Source: Pseudomonas lurida
Lineage (GTDB): Bacteria; Pseudomonadota; Gammaproteobacteria; Pseudomonadales; Pseudomonadaceae
Direction of reading: 5' to 3'
Assembly (NCBI RefSeq): GCF_013522705.1
Contig: NZ_JAAMRE010000043.1
Location: forward strand, 1 to 35,933
DNA length: 35,933 bases
Within the stretch, counting starts at the first letter, position 1; the number at the start of each line of letters is the position of its first letter. The notes below the pieces were generated by a model. The model ran no database searches. It saw only the letters and a list, made by a program, of their open reading frames with translations, and had not been told where the DNA came from. Shown here piece after piece: positions 15,546-23,696 of this stretch. The position numbers were made by a program, and so were the translations under genes.

Positions 15546-16762
15546 CCCCACAGCCCCATCTGCTGCGGCTGCGGGCGGTCCCGCAGTTGCTCGCGCAGCA
15601 ACACGCTGGTGCTGTCCGCCTGCTGCGGGTGGTAGTCGCTGGTGATGAAAAACGGCTTGGCCTTGGCCAGCACGCAACGCATGCGGGCCAGGTCTTCAAA
15701 GCGGATTTTGCGCTCGCGGCGCAGGTCCACCAGGCGCTGGGTGGTGCGCAGGCCGATACCGGGAATACGCGCGATCAAGGTCGGTTCGGCGCGGTTGAGG
15801 TCCAGAGGGAACACCTCGCGATGCTCCAGGGCCCAGGCCAGCTTGGGGTCGATATCCAGTGCCAGGTGACCGGGGCCTTCGAACAATTCGCCGGCGCTGA
15901 AGCCGTAGCTGCGCAGCAGGAAGTCGGCCTGGTACAGGCGGTGTTCGCGCATCAGCGGCGGCGCGGCCAGGGGTACGCTTTTCGGGCTGTTGGGGATGGG
16001 GCTGAACGCCGAGTAGTAGACGCGGCGCAGCTTGAAGTGGCCGTACAGCGCTTCGGCGCCGTGCAGGATGGTGCTGTCGTCGGTGTCGTCGGCGCCGACG
16101 ATCATCTGCGTGCTCTGCCCGGCCGGGGCGAAACGCGGCGCGCGAGGTTCGTTGAGCACCGTCTGCTCGCCGGTGTAGATGGTCTGCATGGCCTGCTTGA
16201 TCGAGCCGATCTGCTTCTCCGGCGCCAGCGTCTGCAGGCTGGCATCGGTGGGCAGTTCGATATTCACGCTCAGACGATCGGCATAACGCCCGGCCTCGGC
16301 AATCAGCGCCGGGTCGGCTTCGGGGATGGTCTTGAGGTGGATATAACCGCGAAAGTCATGCTCCTCGCGCAGCAGTTTCGCCACCCGGACAAGCTGCTCC
16401 ATGGTGTAGTCGGCTGAACGGATAATGCCGGAGCTGAGGAACAGCCCGCTGACGCAATTGCGCCGGTAGAAATCCAGGGTCAGGGTGACCACCTCCTCCG
16501 GACTGAACCGCGCACGCGGCACGTCGCTGGAGCGGCGGTTGACGCAGTATTGGCAGTCGTAGAGGCAGAAGTTGGTGAGCAGCACCTTGAGCAGCGACAC
16601 ACAGCGCCCGTCAGGCGTATAGCTGTGACAAATGCCCATGCCATCGGTGGAACCCAGCCCCGCCTTGCCCTCGGAGCTGCGCTTGGGCGCGCCGCTGCTG
16701 GCGCAGGACGCGTCGTACTTGGCGGCGTCGGCGAGGATGCTGAGTTTTTCGATCAACTGCAT
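15542..16762 (-). CDS. Putative DNA modification/repair radical-SAM protein (TIGR03916-type)
   Basis: This 406-residue protein has a radical-SAM cluster motif C66-x3-C70-x2-C73 in TNFCLYDCQYC. Three further cysteines lie just before it (C20, C45, C54), in contexts (KYDASCASSG, GICHSYTPDGRCVSLLK) that look conserved rather than random. They may bind a second cluster or zinc. The core barrel spans about 60-300. A helix-hairpin-helix DNA-binding motif, LIARIPGIGLRTTQRLVDLR, follows at about 329-348. The last residues, QQMGLWG, resemble a beta-clamp-binding peptide. A LexA-like box lies 12 bases before the start. The reaction is unknown; DNA repair or modification is inferred from the HhH, the partner gene, the clamp-like tail and the SOS-type site. 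Confidence 0.83.
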   Translation of the reverse strand: MQLIEKLSILADAAKYDASCASSGAPKRSSEGKAGLGSTDGMGICHSYTPDGRCVSLLKVLLTNFCLYDCQYCVNRRSSDVPRARFSPEEVVTLTLDFYRRNCVSGLFLSSGIIRSADYTMEQLVRVAKLLREEHDFRGYIHLKTIPEADPALIAEAGRYADRLSVNIELPTDASLQTLAPEKQIGSIKQAMQTIYTGEQTVLNEPRAPRFAPAGQSTQMIVGADDTDDSTILHGAEALYGHFKLRRVYYSAFSPIPNSPKSVPLAAPPLMREHRLYQADFLLRSYGFSAGELFEGPGHLALDIDPKLAWALEHREVFPLDLNRAEPTLIARIPGIGLRTTQRLVDLRRERKIRFEDLARMRCVLAKAKPFFITSDYHPQQADSTSVLLREQLRDRPQPQQMGLWG

Positions 16763-16773
16763 GGCGGGTTACC

Positions 16774-16797
16774 GATACTGGTTTTTTGTACAGTATC
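16774..16797. promoter_or_regulatory. LexA-like SOS box upstream of the radical-SAM gene
   Basis: GATACTG-N10-CAGTATC is a perfect 7-bp inverted repeat with the exact CTG-N10-CAG spacing of LexA sites; the spacer is GTTTTTTGTA. It lies 12 bases before the ATG at 16762. Read on the minus strand, a possible -10 TACTGT sits inside the box and a TTGTGA lies 17 bases further upstream, so LexA binding would block RNA polymerase. The site is assigned by match to the gamma-proteobacterial consensus. Confidence 0.75.
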
Positions 16798-16827
16798 AGC
16801 GGTAACCCTTTGTCACAAGTACCGTCC

Positions 16828-16850
16828 GTAGGTGCGAGCTCAGCTCGCGG
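16828..16850. repeat. REP-like hairpin containing the pvdA stop codon
   Basis: Bases 16834-16848 form GCGAGC-TCA-GCTCGC, a perfect 6-bp stem whose three-base loop is the complement of the pvdA TGA stop. With its flanks (GTAGGTGCGAGC...GCTCGCGG) it resembles the GTAGGAGCGAGCTTGCTCGCG REP type. It could end the pvdA transcript, although no T-run follows. Confidence 0.5.
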
Positions 16851-18177
16851 TGGCCAGCAGCAAATCCTGTATCGACCGCCCTGTGTCGCGCCCACGGTCC
16901 AGCGCATACAGCGACGCCGCAATCTCATCCGCGCGAATCGGCAAGACCGACAGCAACGTATCGCTCAAACCATGGCTGGCCTGGCTGAAGCCCTGGATGT
17001 AGATACCGGCATTGCAGCGCTCATCGGTGACGATGCGGTAGTCGCGGCTCACTTCGAAATCGCCCATGTACGCTTCCAGCGGCGCCAGCAGTTCGCGGTG
17101 CATCTGACGCTCATAGCCGGTGGCCAGGATGACCGCGTCGTAGTGATTGACGCTGGTTTCACCCGTGGCGTTATTGCGCAGGGTCAGTTCGATGCCCAGC
17201 GGGCCGGGTGCGGCCTTCTCGACCACGGTCATGGTGCGGAAGGCCTGGCGCGCAACGCCGGAGACTTTCTGACGATAGAAAATGCCGTAGATACGCTCGA
17301 TCAGGTCCAGGTCCACCACCGAATAGTTGGTGTTCTGGTACTCCGCCACCAGCCGCTCACGCTCGGCGCCGACCTGCTGGAACACCAGGTCGGTGAACGC
17401 CGGCGAGAACACTTCGTTGACGAACGGGCTGTCATCCGCCGGCTTGAGCGCCGAACCGCGCAGGATCATATCCACCTGCACCGAGGGGAAGCTGTCGTTG
17501 AGGTCGATAAACGCCTCGGCCGCGCTCTGGCCGCCGCCGATGATCGCGATGCGCATCGGCTTGCCCTGGACGCAGGGCTGGTTGGCCATGCGCTCCAGGT
17601 ACTGGGAGTGGTGGAACACGCGGCTATCGCCCTTGAGTGCCTTGAAGCTATCGGGAATCCGTGGCGTACCGCCGGCGCTGACCACCACCGAGCGGGTGGT
17701 GCGCACATGCTGCTCGCCCAGCGCATCGCGGGAAATCACCCGCAGCGCCTCGACCTGCTGCTGATGCAGGATCGGCTCGATGGCCAGCACTTCCTCACCA
17801 TAACGGGCCTGGGCCTGGAAGTGCCCGGCCACCCATCGCAGGTAGTCGTTGAACTCCATGCGGCACGGGTAGAAGGTGCCGAGGTTGATAAAGTCCACCA
17901 GGCGGCCGTGGGCCTTGAGGTAATTGACGAAGGAGTACGGGCTGGTGGGGTTGCGCAGGGTCACCAGGTCCTTGAGGAAGGAAATCTGCAGTTCGCTCTG
18001 GGTCACCAGGGTATTGCCGTGCCAGCGATAGTCGGCCTGTTTGTCCAGAAACAGCACATCCAGTTTGCCCTGCGCCTTCTCGCGCTCTTGCAGGGCGATG
18101 GCCAGCGCCAGGTTCGAAGGGCCGAAACCGATGCCGATCAGGTCGTGAACCGCGGGCGAAGCAATTGCCTGTGTCAT
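16840..18177 (-). CDS. pvdA: L-ornithine N5-monooxygenase
   Basis: This 445-residue FAD/NADPH enzyme hydroxylates the side-chain nitrogen of ornithine, the first step to the hydroxamate iron ligands of pyoverdine. Motifs are FAD-binding GIGFGPSNLALA (about 15-26), NADPH-binding IAIIGGGQSAAEAF (about 210-223) and the C-terminal ILATGYERQMH of N-hydroxylating monooxygenases. The start MTQAIASP at 18177 is chosen because AGAGGA precedes it and the length then matches PvdA (about 443). The longer in-frame start at 18237 would take up the leader. A PvdS-type promoter lies upstream, so expression should follow iron starvation. Confidence 0.94.
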   Translation of the reverse strand: MTQAIASPAVHDLIGIGFGPSNLALAIALQEREKAQGKLDVLFLDKQADYRWHGNTLVTQSELQISFLKDLVTLRNPTSPYSFVNYLKAHGRLVDFINLGTFYPCRMEFNDYLRWVAGHFQAQARYGEEVLAIEPILHQQQVEALRVISRDALGEQHVRTTRSVVVSAGGTPRIPDSFKALKGDSRVFHHSQYLERMANQPCVQGKPMRIAIIGGGQSAAEAFIDLNDSFPSVQVDMILRGSALKPADDSPFVNEVFSPAFTDLVFQQVGAERERLVAEYQNTNYSVVDLDLIERIYGIFYRQKVSGVARQAFRTMTVVEKAAPGPLGIELTLRNNATGETSVNHYDAVILATGYERQMHRELLAPLEAYMGDFEVSRDYRIVTDERCNAGIYIQGFSQASHGLSDTLLSVLPIRADEIAASLYALDRGRDTGRSIQDLLLATAS

Positions 18178-18260
18178 TCCAGTGTCCTCTGGATAAGCCC
18201 CGTGGCGGTGGGGCGGGAATACCTTCGAGACCTGCACAACAGGTCATGTGTTGATAGGAA

Positions 18261-18284
18261 ACGAGGACAGTGAAATAAAATTTA
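18261..18284 (-). promoter_or_regulatory. PvdS iron-starvation box upstream of pvdA
   Basis: On the minus strand TAAAT is followed after exactly 16 bases by CGT, the consensus (TAAAT-N16/17-CGT) recognised by the ECF sigma factor PvdS. It lies about 84 bases before the pvdA start and in the correct orientation. Confidence 0.82.
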
Positions 18285-18296
18285 ACTGATGATGGA

Positions 18297-18779
18297 TCAG
18301 TGCGCGTCCCACTCGCGCATCCGCACGCGGCAGTGCTTCATGGCATTGACGATGTGTTTTTCCACCAGGGCGCGGGAAATACACAAGCGTTCGGCGATTT
18401 GCAGGTGGCTCAGGCCATCGAGCTTGCGCAACATGAAACTCTCGCGACAGGCCGCCGGCAGTTCGGCCAGGGCACGTTCGAGCAGCGCCAGGCGCTGGCC
18501 CTGATCGTGGCAGGCGTGCGGGGTGCCGGGGGCGAAACGTTCTTCGCTGTCCAGCACGTCCAGCGGCTCGACCTGGCGCAGGGCGTTGCGCCGATGGCCG
18601 TCGATCACCAGGTTCAACGCCGTGCGGTACAAAAAGGCACGCGGTTGTTCGATGGGGGTGTCGCTGGAGCGTTCCAGTACCCGCACATAAGCGTCATGCA
18701 CCACATCTTCGGCCACCTGACGGTTGCCCAGCTTGGCGTTGAGGAAACACACCAGCTCGCGATAGTAGTTTTCCAACAT
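18297..18779 (-). CDS. fpvI: ECF sigma factor FpvI
   Basis: This 160-residue ECF sigma factor has a region 2 (LENYYRELVCFLNAKLGNRQ, then AEDVVHDAYVRVLER, about 2-36) and a region 4 HTH (LPAACRESFMLRKLDGLSHL, then QIAERLCISRALVEKHIVNA). It lacks the features of PvdS and resembles FpvI, which directs transcription of the ferripyoverdine receptor gene fpvA when released from the anti-sigma factor FpvR. Neither fpvA nor fpvR is in the window. MLENYYREL at 18779 is the family-like start but its GGGAG lies only two bases upstream; ATG at 18791 (MSGVMLEN) is an alternative. The gene lies upstream of and on the same strand as pvdA, with the pvdA IS box between them. Confidence 0.85.
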   Translation of the reverse strand: MLENYYRELVCFLNAKLGNRQVAEDVVHDAYVRVLERSSDTPIEQPRAFLYRTALNLVIDGHRRNALRQVEPLDVLDSEERFAPGTPHACHDQGQRLALLERALAELPAACRESFMLRKLDGLSHLQIAERLCISRALVEKHIVNAMKHCRVRMREWDAH

Positions 18780-18874
18780 GACTCCCGACATCTTGAAAGC
18801 GCATTGCGGGCACGAACGTGCTCGGGCCCGCAGAAGGATGCCATTGGATAATGGCAGTTTGGGTAGGTGCAATT

Positions 18875-18893
18875 TATAGTAATTCTCATCTAC
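18875..18893 (-). promoter_or_regulatory. Possible Fur box upstream of fpvI
   Basis: Read on the minus strand, GTAGATGAGAATTACTATA matches 12 of 19 positions of the GATAATGATAATCATTATC consensus. It lies in an AT-rich patch about 96 bases before the fpvI start. Fur control of fpvI is known in P. aeruginosa, which supports the call; the match itself is only moderate. Confidence 0.5.
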
Positions 18894-18963
18894 TTTTAAA
18901 GCAGTCTTGCCTCGACAGCGGTTTTTTTTAGCCGCAAGCCCTGTAACAGCGTGTGTAACCGCT

Positions 18964-18987
18964 TAAATCCTCGCGCGTTTATCTCGT
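18964..18987 (+). promoter_or_regulatory. PvdS iron-starvation box upstream of pvdR
   Basis: TAAAT (18964-18968) is followed after exactly 16 bases by CGT (18985-18987) on the plus strand. This is the PvdS consensus spacing, and the site is oriented towards the pvdR start 55 bases downstream. It predicts iron-starvation expression of the whole pvdR-pvdT-opmQ export operon. Confidence 0.8.
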
Positions 18988-19042
18988 TTAACTGTCAGCT
19001 CTGCGCAACCGCGCCTCGACTTTCCCTGGCTGGAATCCATCC

Positions 19043-20212
19043 ATGAAACGCCCCCGCCCCGCCCGACGCGCCCTGCTTGTTGCGGCGTGCCTGATGCCTC
19101 TGATCGCCGTCGCCGCGTGGCAGGTGTTGCCGTCGGGCCGCGACGACCTGACCACCGTCACCGTAACCCGCGGCACTATCGAAAACAGCGTGACCGCCCT
19201 CGGCACCCTGCAACCGCGTCGCTATGTGGACGTGGGCGCCCAGGCGTCCGGGCAGATCCGCAGGATCCACGTCGAAGCAGGCGATCAGGTCAAGGAAGGC
19301 CAATTGCTGGTGGAAATCGACCCGTCCACCCAGCAGGCCAAGCTCGACGCCAGCCGCTACGCCATCGAAAACCTCAAGGCGCAATTGCAGGAGCAGCAGG
19401 CCCAGCATGAGCTGGCGCGCCAGAAGTATCAGCGCCAGCAACGCCTGGCCACCGGCAATGCCACCCGTGAAGAGGACGTGCAAACCGCCAAGGCCGAGCT
19501 GAGCGCGACCCAGGCCAGGGTCGATATGTTCCAGGCGCAGATCCGGCAGGCCCAGGCCAGCCTGCGCAGCGACGAGGCGGAGCTGGGCTACACACGCATC
19601 TATGCGCCCATGAGCGGCACCGTGGTGGCGGTGGATGCGCGCGTCGGCCAGACCCTCAACGCCCAGCAGCAGACGCCGCTGATCCTGCGTATCGCCAAGT
19701 TGTCGCCGATGACCGTATGGGCCGAGGTGTCGGAGGCCGATATCGGCCACGTCAAACCCGGCATGACCGCCTACTTCACCACCCTGAGCGGCGGCACCCG
19801 GCGCTGGACCAGCACCGTGCGACAGATCCTGCCGATACCGCCCAAGCCCCTGAATGAAACCCAGGGCAGCGGCAGCCCCACCAGTTCCAACAAAAGCGGC
19901 GCCGGCCGCGTGGTGCTGTACACCGTGCTGCTGGATGTGGACAACACCGACAATGCGCTGATGGCCGAGATGACCACCCAGGTGTTCTTCGTCGCCGGCC
20001 AGGCCAAGGACACCCTGACCGCACCGGTCTCGGCACTGCTCGGCAACGGCACCACTGACACACAGATCGCCCGCGTGGTGATGCCCAACGGCAGCATCGA
20101 ACAACGGGAGGTGCGCCTGGGCCTCAGCGACCGCCTGCGCGTGCAGGTGCTCGAGGGCCTGAACGAAGGCGACCACCTGTTGATCGGCCCGGTCGACGGC
20201 AGTGGAGGTTGA
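19043..20212 (+). CDS. pvdR: Periplasmic adaptor of the pyoverdine efflux pump PvdRT-OpmQ
   Basis: This 389-residue MacA-like membrane fusion protein has an N-terminal membrane anchor (about 11-30, ALLVAACLMPLIAVAAWQVL). The barrel-sandwich/lipoyl halves are VDVGAQASGQIRRIHVEAGD (about 62-81) and YAPMSGTVVAVDARVGQTL (about 188-206). A long alpha-hairpin coiled coil lies between them (about 95-180). The beta-barrel and C-terminal domains follow. It connects the inner-membrane pump PvdT with OpmQ, which recycle or secrete pyoverdine. It heads a three-gene operon with overlapping or closely spaced genes and a PvdS box upstream. Confidence 0.92.
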   Translation: MKRPRPARRALLVAACLMPLIAVAAWQVLPSGRDDLTTVTVTRGTIENSVTALGTLQPRRYVDVGAQASGQIRRIHVEAGDQVKEGQLLVEIDPSTQQAKLDASRYAIENLKAQLQEQQAQHELARQKYQRQQRLATGNATREEDVQTAKAELSATQARVDMFQAQIRQAQASLRSDEAELGYTRIYAPMSGTVVAVDARVGQTLNAQQQTPLILRIAKLSPMTVWAEVSEADIGHVKPGMTAYFTTLSGGTRRWTSTVRQILPIPPKPLNETQGSGSPTSSNKSGAGRVVLYTVLLDVDNTDNALMAEMTTQVFFVAGQAKDTLTAPVSALLGNGTTDTQIARVVMPNGSIEQREVRLGLSDRLRVQVLEGLNEGDHLLIGPVDGSGG

Positions 20213-20213
20213 G

Positions 20214-22184
20214 ATGGTCACGCCGCTGATCGAACTCAGGCACATCCGCAAATCCTACGGTGGCGGCGACAGCCCTCAGGTCGACGTATTACGCGGTATC
20301 GACCTGGCGATTCACGCCGGCGAATTCGTGGCGATTGTCGGCGCGTCCGGCTCCGGCAAATCCACCTTGATGAATATCCTCGGCTGCCTCGACCGTCCCA
20401 CCTCGGGCGAGTACCTGTTCGCCGGGGAAAACGTCGCACACCTGGACAGCGACGCCCTGGCCTGGCTGCGCCGCGAAGCGTTCGGTTTCGTGTTCCAGGG
20501 CTATCACCTGATCCCGTCCGGCTCGGCCCAGGAAAATGTGGAAATGCCGGCGATCTACGCCGGTATCAGCGCCGCCGAGCGACATGCCAGGGCCAGTGCC
20601 CTGCTCACGCGCCTGGGCCTGGCCGAGCGTACCGGCAACCGCCCGCACCAGCTCTCCGGCGGCCAGCAGCAACGGGTGTCGATCGCCCGCGCATTGATGA
20701 ACGGTGGGCATATCATCCTCGCCGACGAACCCACCGGCGCCCTCGACAGCCACAGCGGCGCCGAAGTGATGAGCCTGCTGGATGAATTGGCGGGCCAGGG
20801 CCACGTGGTGATCCTGATCACTCACGACCGCGAAGTCGCGGCGCGCGCCAACCGCATCATCGAGATTCGCGATGGCCTGATCATCAGCGATTCGGCATCC
20901 GCCCACGACACCGCGCCCGCCGCTACCCCTGGCGCTCTGCAAGCGGTGGACCTGCGCCAGCGCCTGGCCGACGGCGCCGAACATAACGGTGCCTGGAAAG
21001 CCGAGCTGGTGGACGCGGTGCAGGCAGCCTGGCGCGTGATGTGGATCAACCGCTTCCGCACCGCGCTGACCTTGCTCGGGATCATCATCGGCGTGGCCTC
21101 GGTGGTGGTAATGCTGGCCGTGGGCGAAGGCAGCAAGCGCCAGGTCATGGCGCAGATGGGCGCGTTCGGCTCCAACATTCTTTACCTGAGCGGCTCCTCG
21201 CCCAACCCGCGCACGCCGCTGGGCATCGTCAGCCTGGAAGACGTGGCCGCGCTGGCGGCGCTGCCTCAGGTGCAGCGCATCATGCCGGTCAACGGCAGCG
21301 AGGCCGGGGTGCGTTATGGCAACGTCGACTACATGGCCTATGTTGGCGGCAACGACACCAACTTTCCCGAGATTTTCAACTGGCCGGTAGTCGAGGGCAG
21401 TTACTTCACGGCGGCCGACGAGCGCGCCGGCGCCACGGTGGCGGTGATCGGCCATCGGGTGCGTGAAAAACTGTTCAAGGGCCTGGTCGACCCGATCGGC
21501 CAATACATCCTGATCGAAAATGTGCCTTTCCAAGTCATCGGCGTGCTCGCGGAAAAAGGCGCCAGCTCCGGCAACAAAGACAGCGACGACCGCATCGCCA
21601 TTCCCTACACCGCCGCCAGCGTGCGCCTGTTCGGCAGTTACAACCCGGAGTACGTGGTGATCGCCGCCGCCGACGCGCGCAAAGTGCACGAAGCCGAACA
21701 GGCCATCGACCAGTTGATGCAGCGTCTGCACCACGGAAAGCGCGACTACGAACTGACCAACAACGCCGCAATGATCCAGGCCGAGGCACGCACTCAGAAC
21801 ACCCTGTCGCTGATGCTCGGCTCGATTGCGGCGATTTCCCTGCTGGTGGGCGGCATCGGCGTGATGAACATCATGCTCATGACGGTACGCGAACGCACCC
21901 GCGAGATCGGTATCCGCATGGCCACCGGCGCGCGTCAGCGCGACATCCTGCGCCAGTTCCTTACCGAGGCGGTGATGCTCTCGGTGGTCGGCGGCCTGTG
22001 TGGTATCGCCCTGGCCCTGCTGGTGGGCGGCGTGCTGGTGCTGGCCAAGGTGGCAGTGCAGTTTTCCCTGGTGGCGGTGCTCGGCGCATTCGGCTGCGCA
22101 TTGGTCACCGGCGTCGTATTCGGCTTTATGCCGGCCCGTAAAGCTGCCCGGCTCGATCCGGTTAAGGCATTGACCAGTGAATAA
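20214..22184 (+). CDS. pvdT: MacB-type ABC exporter PvdT of the pyoverdine efflux pump
   Basis: This 656-residue fusion has an N-terminal ATPase with Walker A GASGSGKST (43-51), signature LSGGQQQRVSIARAL and Walker B IILADEPTGALD. A MacB-type permease with four membrane segments follows: one after about residue 275 (ALTLLGIIIGVASVVVMLAV) and three near the C-terminus, with a large periplasmic domain between. The start MVTPLIEL at 20214 is preferred because GGAGG lies five bases upstream; the in-frame ATG at 20202 would overlap pvdR. The opmQ start overlaps its last codons. With PvdR and OpmQ it exports pyoverdine from the periplasm. Confidence 0.93.
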   Translation: MVTPLIELRHIRKSYGGGDSPQVDVLRGIDLAIHAGEFVAIVGASGSGKSTLMNILGCLDRPTSGEYLFAGENVAHLDSDALAWLRREAFGFVFQGYHLIPSGSAQENVEMPAIYAGISAAERHARASALLTRLGLAERTGNRPHQLSGGQQQRVSIARALMNGGHIILADEPTGALDSHSGAEVMSLLDELAGQGHVVILITHDREVAARANRIIEIRDGLIISDSASAHDTAPAATPGALQAVDLRQRLADGAEHNGAWKAELVDAVQAAWRVMWINRFRTALTLLGIIIGVASVVVMLAVGEGSKRQVMAQMGAFGSNILYLSGSSPNPRTPLGIVSLEDVAALAALPQVQRIMPVNGSEAGVRYGNVDYMAYVGGNDTNFPEIFNWPVVEGSYFTAADERAGATVAVIGHRVREKLFKGLVDPIGQYILIENVPFQVIGVLAEKGASSGNKDSDDRIAIPYTAASVRLFGSYNPEYVVIAAADARKVHEAEQAIDQLMQRLHHGKRDYELTNNAAMIQAEARTQNTLSLMLGSIAAISLLVGGIGVMNIMLMTVRERTREIGIRMATGARQRDILRQFLTEAVMLSVVGGLCGIALALLVGGVLVLAKVAVQFSLVAVLGAFGCALVTGVVFGFMPARKAARLDPVKALTSE

Positions 22185-23589
22185 ACCCTATGTCCCCTCA
22201 CACCTGTGCGTACTCAGCCTGTGCCTGCTGATCAGCGCCTGCGCAGGCCGGCCGCCCAGCATCGACCGCGGTATCGTGCCGCCCGCCGCCTGGCAATACG
22301 CCGAACGCGATGCCGCCCAAAGCGTGAACGCCCAGTGGTGGACACGGTTCGGCAGTGCGCCGCTCAATCGCCTGATCGAACAGGCGCGCCGCGACAGTTT
22401 CGACGTGGCCGCCGCCATGGCACGGGTGCGTCAGGCCCAGGCCAGCGCGGTGATCGCCGGCGCGCCGTTGCTGCCGGAGGTGAAGGCCAACCTCACCACC
22501 AGCCATCAGAAGTTACTGCGTGGCGCAGGCGGCCCGGACCTCGACGCCAGCGAGAGCGACGATGCGGTGAACAACTTCGGCGCCAACCTGACCGCCAGCT
22601 ACGAGGTGGACTTCTGGGGCGGTCGCGCCGCCGCCCGCGACAGCGCTCTGCACAACCTGCGGGCCAGCGAATTCGACCAGGCCACCGTGGAGCTGACCCT
22701 GCTCGGCAACGTCGCCGACCGCTACGCGCAAACCCTTGCCAGCGACCAGCGCCGACACATCGCCGAGTTGAACCTGGCCAATGCGCGCAATGTGCTTGCG
22801 CTGGTGCAAACCCGCTATGACGCGGGCTCCGCCACGGCTCTGGAATTGGCCCAGCAAAAAAGCCTGGTGGCCGGCCAGCAACGCCAACTGCCGCTGATTG
22901 CGCAACAGGCCGAAGAGTCGCGCATCACCCTCGCCGCCCTACTGGGCCAACCCGTGCAGGCCCTGGACCTGGGCGCCGAGCCCTTCCAGGCACTGACGTG
23001 GCCGAGCATCGGCGCCGGTCTGCCCAGCCAATTGCTCAGTCGCCGCCCGGACATCGCCAAGGCCGAAGCGCAACTGGCGGCGGCGCAGGCGGACGTGACC
23101 GTGGCCCGCGCCGCCCTGCTGCCCGCCATCACCCTTGGCGCCACCTTGGGTTCCGACGCCTACAAGGCCATCGACGTGCTGCGCAGCCCCTACTACACAC
23201 TGACCGCCGGGCTGGTGGCGCCGATCTTCAACAACGGCCGTTTAAGCGCTGAACGCGATAAGGCCCGCGCGCGCCAGGATGAACTGCTGCAGACCTATCG
23301 CGGCACGCTCATCAACGGTTTTGCCGACGTGGAAAAAGCCCTCAGCGGCATCACCCGCCTCGACCAGCAGCGCCAATGGCAGGACGAAGAATTGCAACAG
23401 GCGCAGACCGCGTTCCAGATCGCCCAGCAACGCTACCAGGCCGGGGCCGCCGACTGGCTGACCGTACTCGAAACCCAGCGCACCCTGTACGCGGCCCAGG
23501 ACCTGAACGTGCAACTGCGGCTGTCACGCCTGCAGGCCAGCATCGCGTTGTACAAGGCATTGGGTGGCGGCTGGAAAACCGACATCTGA
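22177..23589 (+). CDS. opmQ: Outer-membrane efflux lipoprotein OpmQ
   Basis: This 470-residue TolC/OprM-type outer-membrane factor has a lipoprotein signal with lipobox LISAC, so C22 would be lipidated. Two outer_efflux domains follow (about 60-255 and 275-465), with motifs YEVDFWGG, LLSRRPDIAKAEAQL and APIFNNGRL typical of the NodT/OprM subfamily. The GTG start at 22177 overlaps the pvdT end by eight bases, and no better in-frame start exists near the signal peptide. It completes the PvdRT-OpmQ pyoverdine export pump. Confidence 0.92.
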   Translation: MNKPYVPSHLCVLSLCLLISACAGRPPSIDRGIVPPAAWQYAERDAAQSVNAQWWTRFGSAPLNRLIEQARRDSFDVAAAMARVRQAQASAVIAGAPLLPEVKANLTTSHQKLLRGAGGPDLDASESDDAVNNFGANLTASYEVDFWGGRAAARDSALHNLRASEFDQATVELTLLGNVADRYAQTLASDQRRHIAELNLANARNVLALVQTRYDAGSATALELAQQKSLVAGQQRQLPLIAQQAEESRITLAALLGQPVQALDLGAEPFQALTWPSIGAGLPSQLLSRRPDIAKAEAQLAAAQADVTVARAALLPAITLGATLGSDAYKAIDVLRSPYYTLTAGLVAPIFNNGRLSAERDKARARQDELLQTYRGTLINGFADVEKALSGITRLDQQRQWQDEELQQAQTAFQIAQQRYQAGAADWLTVLETQRTLYAAQDLNVQLRLSRLQASIALYKALGGGWKTDI

Positions 23590-23696
23590 TAAACAAAACT
23601 CCACTTTCGTACGCGAGGCGTCTGTTAGCCCTACATTCCTGGCCTTGAGGTCCTTGGTAAAAAAGCCGTTATCACACGGCTGCCCCGGACCTCCTG

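Noticed and set aside
16786..18273. 495-codon plus-strand open frame over pvdA
   Set aside because: It is antisense to pvdA, which has all expected motifs; the open frame results from GC-ending codons.
20289..21734. 481-codon minus-strand open frame over pvdT
   Set aside because: It is a shadow of the MacB-type gene with no domain signature; the plus strand carries the Walker and signature motifs in order.
23662..23683. Hairpin AGCCG...CGGCT as terminator after opmQ
   Set aside because: The stem has five base pairs with an eight-base loop and no T-run, too weak to support.
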